A stretch of DNA of 57,597 nt from an uncultured Ectothiorhodospiraceae bacterium (GTDB taxonomy: Bacteria; Pseudomonadota; Gammaproteobacteria; UBA6429; Thiohalophilaceae), in NCBI GenBank assembly GCA_947260005.1, contig CAMYOL010000022.1, forward strand, positions 1 through 57,597, written 5' to 3'. The notes under the pieces were generated by a model. The model had not been told where the DNA came from, ran no database searches, and saw only the letters and a program-made list of their open reading frames with translations. This document shows, one piece after another, positions 26,196 through 34,200 of this stretch (positions are counted from its first letter, which is position 1; each line of letters opens with the position of its first letter). A program made the translations under genes and the position numbers.

Positions 26196-26268
26196 ACGGA
26201 CAGATGAGGGGCGCCACGGACGGCCTTATTCCTTTCGGCGGCCTCTCTGATGATATGAATTTGTCCGT
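26196..26268. other. Long imperfect inverted repeat, possible structured RNA
   Basis: ACGGACA (26196-26202) pairs with TGTCCGT (26262-26268). Inside, GAGG pairs with CCTC, and GGCC arms flank a loop around TTATTCCTTTC. It is G+C-richer than its surroundings. No family recognised and no T-run terminator follows. Confidence 0.3.
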
Positions 26269-26385
26269 TTTATCTATTGAGCATGTACTTTCGCCCGCCG
26301 ATATTCGATGGTTTGTTTGTTTTTGGTGATGGAAAAGTAATTTATTTCCTAATCATGCCCCTCAAAGAAATCTATAAAGGGTGCA

Positions 26386-26440
26386 CCCTCGGCTTTGGCT
26401 TCCTGCTTTGTCCTAGTGGTTACATCAATATGGCCGTCTC
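26386..26440 (+). repeat. Nested repeat module, degenerate copy
   Basis: Reads CCTCGGCTTTGGCTTCCTGC then a decayed version of the GTTACATCAATATGGCCGTC hairpin part. It corresponds to the better copies at 26475-26555 and 55169-55252. Confidence 0.6.
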
Positions 26441-26474
26441 CCGGAAGGAGAGGCGATAAGGAAAAGTATTTTAT

Positions 26475-26555
26475 TCCCTCACCCTAACCCTCGGCTTTGG
26501 GTTCCTGCGTCGCCCTATCGGCTACGTCCATGTAGCCGTCTCCCGGAGGGAGGGA
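26475..26555 (+). repeat. CCCTCACCCTAACCCTC repeat carrying the nested module
   Basis: The host hairpin CCCTCACCCTAACCCTC...GGAGGGAGGG is opened by a roughly 50-bp module containing CGGCTAC-GTCCAT-GTAGCCG (26519-26538), a perfect 7-bp hairpin. Nearly the same composite element is at 55169-55252. Confidence 0.85.
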
Positions 26556-26713
26556 ATTAAACCTCTCTCAAAATAGAAATATTGAAATGGAGATAAAGCA
26601 ACGTGAATTTTTCACATTCATTGCAGATCTTTTCACACAGAAGCAATGGCCCGTTAGAACTAATATTTAATTAACAGAAACTCATTAGGGACGATGCAGT
26701 AAGGGGAATGATG

Positions 26714-27772
26714 ATGAACGTACAAATGATGAATACCAATATCACACCAGGTGCACAGCAACCCGTTCTGGCGATGCTCGATGCGCATTACGCTTTACAG
26801 GAAGGCAGTCTGGATGACGCCCGTTCGGCGATGAAGATTGCTTTACAGTTATGTAAACAACGTGGTTGTGATCATTTGAAGCTGCTGAATAATCAATTCT
26901 TAAAAGATCTATTGATCTGGTCTTATCAGCAGGATATTGAAAAAGAGTATGTCAAACAAAGTCTGAATTCGTTAGTCATGGATGGCCCGGATGTCATTGA
27001 CATCAATACCAAGGTCGATAAACCCGTGAAGATTTCAACTTTGGGTGATTTTTCGGTGCAGGTGGGTGATCAAACCTTATCGTATACCCGCGCCGGTTAT
27101 AACAAACCATTTGATTTATTAAAGGCCTTGATTGCCTTTGGTGGTAAACAGGTGAATCGCACCAAGATCATTGATACCTTGTGGCCGGACGCAGAAGGCG
27201 ATAGTGCACGACGTAATTTTGATACCACCTTGCATCGCTTGCGTAAGATGTTAAGTCACAGCAAGGCGTTGATCTTACATGGCAGTCAGCTGACACTCGA
27301 TCCTCATTATGTCTGGGTTGATATCTGGGAGTTTGATCGAGCCATTGGTCAGATTGACGGTGAGTTACATCGCATGTCGAGCAATCCAAAGCTGGTTCAC
27401 CAGTTAACCGATCATGTTATGGAATTATATCAGGGTCACTTTTTACATAACGATCATGTGCGGCCCTGGACATTGGCATTGCGTGAAAGCCTCAATGCCC
27501 GCTTTACTCATTTATTAATCCGTTTAGGTCGTTACTGGCAGCAACACGACGACAATGACCTGGCCGTGGCGATTCTGTTACGCGGTGTTGAACTGGAAAA
27601 CACCTCTGAATCGCTCTATCAGGAATTAATGAAGGCCTATATTAATCAGGGCCGGATGGCGGAAGCAGCGAGTACTTATCTACGTTGTCGTAAGGCATTG
27701 GCCACAAACTTAAATGTATTACCGTCGTCCGATACGGTACGCATTTATAAATCAACCAGTATTCCGGGGTAG
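26714..27772 (+). CDS. SARP/BTAD-family transcriptional regulator
   Basis: About 352 residues. The N-terminal part (about 15-60) looks like one TPR-type helix pair (MLDAHYALQEGSLDDARSAM). Residues about 105-185 are an OmpR-type winged helix (STLGDFSVQVGDQTLSY, RTKIIDTLWPDAEGDSARRN, FDTTLHRLRKML). Residues about 190-350 are the bacterial transcriptional activator domain, with HDNDLAVAILLRGVELENTS and ESLYQELMKAYINQGRMAEA. This is the arrangement of AfsR/SARP and HilA-like regulators but without the NTPase region. Start: AAGGGG lies 7 nt before the third of three consecutive ATGs (26708, 26711, 26714). It is flanked by repeats; the target genes are not evident. Confidence 0.8.
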   Translation: MNVQMMNTNITPGAQQPVLAMLDAHYALQEGSLDDARSAMKIALQLCKQRGCDHLKLLNNQFLKDLLIWSYQQDIEKEYVKQSLNSLVMDGPDVIDINTKVDKPVKISTLGDFSVQVGDQTLSYTRAGYNKPFDLLKALIAFGGKQVNRTKIIDTLWPDAEGDSARRNFDTTLHRLRKMLSHSKALILHGSQLTLDPHYVWVDIWEFDRAIGQIDGELHRMSSNPKLVHQLTDHVMELYQGHFLHNDHVRPWTLALRESLNARFTHLLIRLGRYWQQHDDNDLAVAILLRGVELENTSESLYQELMKAYINQGRMAEAASTYLRCRKALATNLNVLPSSDTVRIYKSTSIPG

Positions 27773-27847
27773 GGTTGTAAAAATAATCATAAGGTTAAAG
27801 GGAAGTGATATGACAAGGATGGTCCAGTTGGTTAGGTAGGTGTTATC

Positions 27848-27981
27848 ACCAGGTCGTGAGAGATCCGGCCTGGTGTTTAACTCACCGTCGTGTTCCATTA
27901 AAAGCCCTGAACATTTTCCAAGAGCAGTGTCCGCACTGCTTCTCCCCCGTTGCGGTCCAGGCTCCTGGACCGTTTTTTTTT
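27848..27981 (+). ncRNA. Candidate small RNA or complex terminator after the SARP gene
   Basis: Three hairpins in succession: CACCAGG/CCTGGTG (27848-27876), AGCAGTG/CACTGCT with loop TCCG (27923-27940) and CGGTCCAG/CTGGACCG (27953-27972). The last is followed by nine Ts, a textbook terminator. CTTCTCCCCC between the last two could pair with ribosome binding sites. No promoter was identified, so it may only be the end of the SARP transcript. Confidence 0.4.
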
Positions 27982-27999
27982 GACTGTTTATTCATCCTG

Positions 28000-28308
28000 C
28001 CACCCCGTCATACCCGCAGGGCACATTTTCCGTGGAGAAGGGAATCTAGAATTTGTTATCCTAATCATGTGTAGCGTAGGGAATGACTGTAGCGTAGCGG
28101 TGCAAAGGCAGTTAGATTCTTCGCGCAAAGAACGCGCTCAGAATGACATAATAATTATTTAGTCACTCTGCCACCCTGTCATTCCCTTGGGGAAGGGAAT
28201 CTAGAATTTGTTATCTTACTGCCAGCCCGTCATACCCGCAGGGCACTTTTCCCTTGGAGAAGGGAATCTAGAATTTGTCATCTTACTGCCACCCCGTCAT
28301 TCCCATTG
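28000..28308. repeat. Cluster of dispersed CATTCCC/CATACCC hairpin repeats
   Basis: Several copies of a unit GTCATACCCGCAGGGCAC / TTTTCC...GGAGAAGGGAATCTAGAATTTG TTATC recur at about 28006-28068, 28167-28222 and 28227-28281, with a partial one at 28294-28308. The last copy abuts the truncated receiver-domain gene. Confidence 0.75.
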
Positions 28309-28557
28309 GTATTTATGGATTGTCAGATGCCAATTATGGATGGTTATGCCGCAACGAAAACCATTCGCGATCTGGAAAGTCATACCGGCCAGCATACCAC
28401 CATCGTCGCGATGACCGCGAACGCGATGAAAGAAGACCGGGAAAAGTGTATCAATGTCGGTATGGATGATTTTATTCCCAAACCCTTTACCCAACAAGAC
28501 TTGCATAACATGTTAAATAAATGGTTGCATGAGGGAGGTAAAACCAAAACGGCCTGA
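28306..28557 (+). pseudogene. Receiver (REC) domain fragment of a response regulator or hybrid kinase
   Basis: About 80 codons cover the second part of a REC domain: FMDCQMPIMDGYAATKTIR (the phosphoacceptor Asp is in the MDCQMP segment), IVAMTANAM with the conserved Thr, and GMDDFIPKPF with the conserved Lys-Pro. The first strand with the acidic pair, and everything upstream, is missing; the sequence runs straight into a dispersed hairpin repeat. The style (MDCQMPxMDGxxAT) is that of hybrid sensor kinases, so this is probably the tail of a deleted hybrid kinase gene. It converges on pbpC, ending 8 nt from it. Confidence 0.75.
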
Positions 28558-28565
28558 GTTGCTGT

Positions 28566-30899
28566 TTACTCCTGACCTAATACCTCAAACCGTCTGGTCA
28601 CGCGAAAACCGTTTTCATCCACTAAGGTCAAGGTATGTTTTCCCGGCGTGATATTTAAAGCAAGGTTATGAAAGTTTTCGGTCACGCCCAGATACTTCTC
28701 ATCTAAATGCCAGAATAAAGTCGCGCTGGTCTGTCGGTGCACGGCTTCAAACACGGTACGACTTTTCTGCCGGGCCAGATCGGTTGGGATATAAATGCGC
28801 GTGCCCGGCAACGGATAGAGTATATCGATCGGCCCATGTTGTTGGTTTGCCACGATGCTGGTACGACAGTCCGGGCGCAGCTTCGGTAGAGGCCGATACT
28901 GGCTATGGCTTTGTTTATAGTAATAGGCCTGACCGGGTGGTAGCTCAAACCAACTCATATGTTTCATGTTATGAACGGATTCACAACGACTGTTTACCTG
29001 CCATTGCCTGTTTTGATCCAGATGCACGTATCGATGATGCGGACTGGTTTTCTGGAAATGACTCTCGCGCGGGATCCAGACTTCTTTGCTCGGGCAATTG
29101 GCAGTGGTTAGATACCCGTTGTCTTTACAGATTTGTACGCGACGCATTAAATGCAGTGGCGCCTGAAAATCCTGCTCGGGTTTATCCAGCTTATTAAAAA
29201 TATCAAACATGATCGGCGCGGCACTGCTCACCCCGGTTAACCCGGCGATGCCTTCACCGCTGGCATTGCCAACCCACACTGCCACCGTATAACGGGTATC
29301 GCTGCCAATAGACCAGGCATCACGTAAACCAAAACTGGTACCGGTCTTCCAGGCGACTCGGCGACTGCTGGTAAACTCTCGCCAATGATTTTCTGCTCCG
29401 GGACGACTCACTTCCATTAACGCCTTCATCGTCAACCAGGCCGTGGCCGGACTGAACTGGGACAGATTGCCGTCGCTTATTTCTTCATTGGCATTGACGC
29501 GCAACTTTTTATCATGCGTCTCCAGCTCATAACGATCTTGTTTTGCAGTGTTTGCCAGATTGGCATAGATCGTCGCCATGTCCCAGAGATTCGCTTCGGC
29601 CCCGCCCAGGATTAAGGTCAGGCCATAGTCGTCTGCCGGTCGGCTTAAGGTCCGCATGCCGGCTTGTTGTAAATAATTATAAAATCGTGACACGCCATGC
29701 TGACGTAACATTCTCACCGCGGGCACATTAAGTGATCGCGCCAAGGCTTGTTTTGCCGGCACCGCACCGCGGTACTCACGATCATAATTCTCGGGCATAT
29801 AACCGGAATATTGCGTGGGCAGATCCGCGACTAAGGTATCCGGCAGTATCTCACCCGACTGAATCATCCGTGCAAACAATAGCGGTTTTAAAATACTGCC
29901 ACTGCTACGAGGTCGGTGCACAATATCCACCGCATGCCCGCGTTCAGACCATTTTCCATATTGGCTATTACCGACATAGGCGATCACTTCAAAGGTTTCG
30001 TTATCAACCACCAATGCCGCCAGGTTATGGATGTCACGCAACGCTAAATACTCGGCATGTTGCAACATCAGTTGTTCAATCTTAACTTGCTCGTTTTTTA
30101 GTAGCGTGGTTTGGATTCTTGGCGAGGCATTTTCCTGCATTAATGTGGCGAGTAAATGCGGGGCATAATGCGGAATGCGTTTTGGTTTAATCGGCAGCGG
30201 TTCTAATACCGCCAGTTTGTATTCCAATTCAGTCAAGGTTTCATTGTCGTGCAAGGTCGCCAATAGGGCATCGCGTTTTTCTTTTAGTCGTTGCCGGTTA
30301 CGGCCCGGGTGTATCAGTGCCGGGCTATTGGGTAACACCGCCAGGGTTGCCGTTTCCGCCCAGGACAGGTGTTCGGGCGTGCGACCAAAGTAACGCCAGC
30401 TTGCCGCTTCGAGTCCGACGACGTTACCACCATAAGGTGCGTTCGATGCATACAACGCTAAAATATCGGCTTTGCTGTATGAAAATTCAAGCCGTGTCGC
30501 CAGGATCACCTCTTTGAGTTTTTCCCATAAAGTTCGCGGTGGGTTATCCCGCGCCAGACGAATCACCTGCATGCTGATAGTGCTGCCGCCACTCACCGTA
30601 CGACCGTTTGAAATATTTAAATAAAGCGCACGTGCCATCGCAATCGGATCCACACCGGGATGATATTCAAAACGCTTATCTTCAAACGTTAAGATGGCTT
30701 GTTTAAATTTTTCGGGGACTTGATTAATGGTGGGGAAGCGCCATTGTTCATCAGCGGCAATATGCGCGGAGAGTAACTGATTATTTCGATCCAGCATCAC
30801 CGTTGAAACCGATTTATCAAACAGCGGTGTAGGCAGGCTTTGCCAGTAAAAAATACTGGCAATCACAAACGTAATGATAATGATGTGTCGTTTAAGCAT
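28566..30899 (-). CDS. pbpC: Penicillin-binding protein 1C
   Basis: 777 residues. An N-terminal membrane anchor (5-22) precedes a glycosyltransferase family 51 domain (about 45-220: TFEDKRFEYHPGVDP, GGSTISMQVIRLAR). The transpeptidase domain has SILK (Ser about 335), SLN, and KTGTSFG (about 517). The C-terminal domain (about 690-777) is the PBP1C-specific BiPBP_C module. It makes or repairs peptidoglycan. In enterobacteria pbpC sits directly after the alpha-2-macroglobulin gene, and the same order is kept here, although about 400 bases of repeats separate them. Start: ATG at 30899; no strong ribosome binding site is visible (AATTAAA region). Confidence 0.93.
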   Translation of the reverse strand: MLKRHIIIITFVIASIFYWQSLPTPLFDKSVSTVMLDRNNQLLSAHIAADEQWRFPTINQVPEKFKQAILTFEDKRFEYHPGVDPIAMARALYLNISNGRTVSGGSTISMQVIRLARDNPPRTLWEKLKEVILATRLEFSYSKADILALYASNAPYGGNVVGLEAASWRYFGRTPEHLSWAETATLAVLPNSPALIHPGRNRQRLKEKRDALLATLHDNETLTELEYKLAVLEPLPIKPKRIPHYAPHLLATLMQENASPRIQTTLLKNEQVKIEQLMLQHAEYLALRDIHNLAALVVDNETFEVIAYVGNSQYGKWSERGHAVDIVHRPRSSGSILKPLLFARMIQSGEILPDTLVADLPTQYSGYMPENYDREYRGAVPAKQALARSLNVPAVRMLRQHGVSRFYNYLQQAGMRTLSRPADDYGLTLILGGAEANLWDMATIYANLANTAKQDRYELETHDKKLRVNANEEISDGNLSQFSPATAWLTMKALMEVSRPGAENHWREFTSSRRVAWKTGTSFGLRDAWSIGSDTRYTVAVWVGNASGEGIAGLTGVSSAAPIMFDIFNKLDKPEQDFQAPLHLMRRVQICKDNGYLTTANCPSKEVWIPRESHFQKTSPHHRYVHLDQNRQWQVNSRCESVHNMKHMSWFELPPGQAYYYKQSHSQYRPLPKLRPDCRTSIVANQQHGPIDILYPLPGTRIYIPTDLARQKSRTVFEAVHRQTSATLFWHLDEKYLGVTENFHNLALNITPGKHTLTLVDENGFRVTRRFEVLGQE

Positions 30900-30949
30900 T
30901 TTAATTTTCTATTTCAGTACTGTCTCATTAACCCTGTACATTCCACTTA

Positions 30950-31268
30950 ATGTCATTCCCGTGTTCTTCGTCATTCCCGCGGACGCCTACATGGACGTTG
31001 GCGGTAGGGCGAAGCAGGAGCCAGAGCCGAGGCGGGAATCCATTTATATAAAGACTGGATCCCCTCCTCCGAGGGGATGACAACATCAACCATGGTCGTC
31101 ATACCCGCGGGGCACTTTTCCCGTGCTCTTCGTCGCACCTCATCCGTCATTCCCGCGAACGCCTACATGGACGTAGGCGGAAGGGCGAAGCAGGAGCCAG
31201 AGCCGAGGCGGGAATCCATATATAAATACTGGATTCCCCCTCTCCAGGGGGAATGACATCTAAAGGTA
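30950..31268. repeat. Dispersed hairpin repeats, two carrying the nested module
   Basis: Copies at 30971-31042 and 31147-31218 have the CATTCCCGCG...GGCGGGAATCC hairpin opened by the same roughly 50-bp module (in reverse orientation to 26475-26555). The stem is CGCCTAC-ATGGAC-GTAGGCG, with one mismatch in the first copy. Plain hairpins (GGATCCCCTCCTCCGAGGGG, CCCCCTCTCCAGGGGGAATG) fill the rest of the gap between pbpC and the alpha-2-macroglobulin gene. Confidence 0.88.
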
Positions 31269-31297
31269 TAGTGCCCTGCGTGTATAACAACCAAAAC

Positions 31298-34200
31298 TTA
31301 TTTAACCACATCCACCCATTTACCTTTGCTGCGTGCATTTTTCGTTGCATCGTACATCGCTTCCACATGCACACCAGGCAAGTAGTAGTGTCCCAGGAAC
31401 GAGGCATTCAGTTGCACCTTGAACTGTTTTGACTCACCGCGTTTTAAATTGAAATAGGTATAGATACGATCATCGCGTATATCCTGGAAATCCACATCGG
31501 CTAATACATCGTCTTCCCCTTGCGACATGCGCGGATTATGAATCTGCCAGCCTGATGGTACGATTTGCGATAGGGCCAGGTTATCAATCTTGAAATCACT
31601 ATGATTCCTGACGGTCACATGTGCAATGAAATTGGTACTTTGTCGTAACTGAGTAATGTCGACGCGATCGCCTTCCATATCCGTATACTTGATCTTAATC
31701 GCCATACCACTCCGACTGCTTTTTTCCTCACCTGCTTGCGGGATACCATTGATGTTGACCGTCGCATATAACACGCGATCACTGGTATTGGTGACTAACA
31801 CCTTACTGCCCTTATCAGGGAAGTTCGTTAACGACTGTAAATGCACGGGTTTATCGACATTAATTTTTTCGACTCCACTCTCAGCAATGTTCTGTTCAAA
31901 ATTAATATTGCTGTTGGCCACACCCTGACCAACAAAGTGACCCATTGCGATTAATGAAAAGGCCAGACTTTGGGTGCTATACCAACGATCTGCCGACAGT
32001 TGTTTGGCTATCTCATCAGCCAGCGGCTTCGCTTCATCCCAACGTTGCATTAGTGACAGGCTCTCCAGGATGATCGCCTTATCACGCAATGCGGTACCAA
32101 AGGTTAAGTCAGCATGACTGTAGTCATCAACTTTCATATCGGCGTTACGAATCATTTCTAACGCCACATCTTTCAGGCCCATATGCTGATAGGCTGCGGC
32201 CAATAACCAACGAGCCGTATTACTTATCGATTTCGCTTCACGTAAACGATTCATGGCCCCTAATTCAGGTTTACCGGCAACTGCCAGGGTATACAGACGA
32301 TAAGTCTGATCCAGTTCAGATCGATCTGAACCGGTTATCCATGAAGCCGCAATCGATTTTTGATAGTTGATCCAGTTCGATAATATTTGTGGTTGTACGT
32401 AATGACCGCGTTTGTTGGCTTCCACTAAAAAATGTCCGGCATAACTGTTTGACCAACTATTATAGTGATTACTACCCGGCCAATAACTAAAACCACCACT
32501 CATTTGCTGGTAACGTTGAATCTTTTGAATCGCCGCTTCAATATGTTTTTCGATGTCCTCTTTTTGTTTAGGCGTTAACTTCATCACATCACCAAGGAAT
32601 AACTGTGGGAAGATCGCCGAAGTGGTTTGCTCCAGACAGCCATGCGGATAACGAATCAAATACTGCAGACGACCTTCCAGATTCATCGGTGGAATACTCG
32701 AGACTTCCAGGCTGACATTATTTGTCCCGGCGATGCCATGCGGTTTCACTAATGAATCCCAGCGTTCACCTGGTTGCAATGTTTTGACAATACGCCGGTT
32801 GGTAGCCGTATTGGGGCTGCGCACATCGACATAAATTTCAGATGTCGCCACGTGTTCGCCACTGGTTGCGGTAAATTTAAAGTAACCTTTACCCAGTTTG
32901 TCTTTTACTTTGACATTAATGAAACCAATCTGCTCACCCTGACCAGATACTTTCATAGCGATAGCCGATTTATCCATGATCTCAAAATGATCATCCGTCT
33001 CAAGTTTTAAGGTCACATCTTTAATCGATTCATCCATGACAAAAATCGACACCGGTACACTTAACGATTCATCCGGACCCAGGACGCGAGGCAAGGTCGC
33101 CAGCATACCCAATGGTTGACGAACAAAAACGGATTTTTTAGTTGAACCATATGCGCCCTGTTGTCCGGCGACCACCATCACTCTGACTGCCCCGAGATAT
33201 TGCGGAATGCTGACCTGATGTCTGGCCTGCTTACCCGCATCCAACTGGAACGGCCCCAGGAATTGCACGACCGGTGGGAAGCGACGTTTCTTTTTATCGC
33301 CCGCCTCATCTTCGGCCTCGTCACCACCCAGTGATAATAAACGTTCCAACTCACCACCATAGGCACCCGTGACATCATCGAATAAATCCCAGGTTTTAAC
33401 GCCCAGGGCTTCTTTACGATAAAAATGTTTATGTAACTGTGGCGTTTTAAAATTAGTGAGACCCAATAGTCCTTCATCAACGATGGCAATGGTATAGGTC
33501 ATGGCTTTACCGTTTTCTTCCTTGATCTCGACATCGACTTTCGAATCGGGACGCCACTCATCGGCCGCGGTTAATTTAGGAGTTAATTTCGTTTTTGGAT
33601 CTTCGACCAGTAGTGGGGTCACCCCAAATAAGCGGATCGGTCGATCATTGTCTTTGTTGGCATGCGGCTGAATCAAGGTAACCGAGACATACACGTTTGG
33701 ACTCATCTCCGCTGTTATCGGGACATCAAAGGTTGTTTTTGTTTTACTAAACTCAACCCATTGCTGTGAGATTAAGCGTGAACCGTTTTCAACACTGACT
33801 AAAGCCCGTCCTTGTGAAGTCTCAGGCAGTTTAATTTTGGCTACCTCGCCGACCTGGTATTTTGGTTTGTCAGCCGAGAAGTTTAAAACCGTCGCGCCTA
33901 TGCCCTTTGATTCACGCGCCTTACCCGCCCATGCAGGCCAGTCGATATAAAAGATTTGCCCGCTACAGTGATTACCAGCCACATCGCAAGCACGAATTAA
34001 ATAACGTCCCCATTGCGGATATTTAATATCGAATTCCCATTGACCATGGCCATCCCTGGTTTTGATGATGTCCTGTTTTAAGTGCTGGTTATAATAAGCG
34101 CTGGAGTACTGGGCCAATTCGTCTCCGGATTGATCCCACCACCACTTCCAGTTGATCTTATATAACGTCACCTGCACCTGTTCGAGCGAGACCGGTTCTC

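Noticed and set aside
26277-26459. 60-residue frame
   Set aside because: Its second half is translated repeat DNA; no ribosome binding site or family similarity.
27856-28414. Several overlapping short frames
   Set aside because: They lie across hairpin repeats and a terminator and differ only by repeat translation (CHPVIPAGH type peptides).
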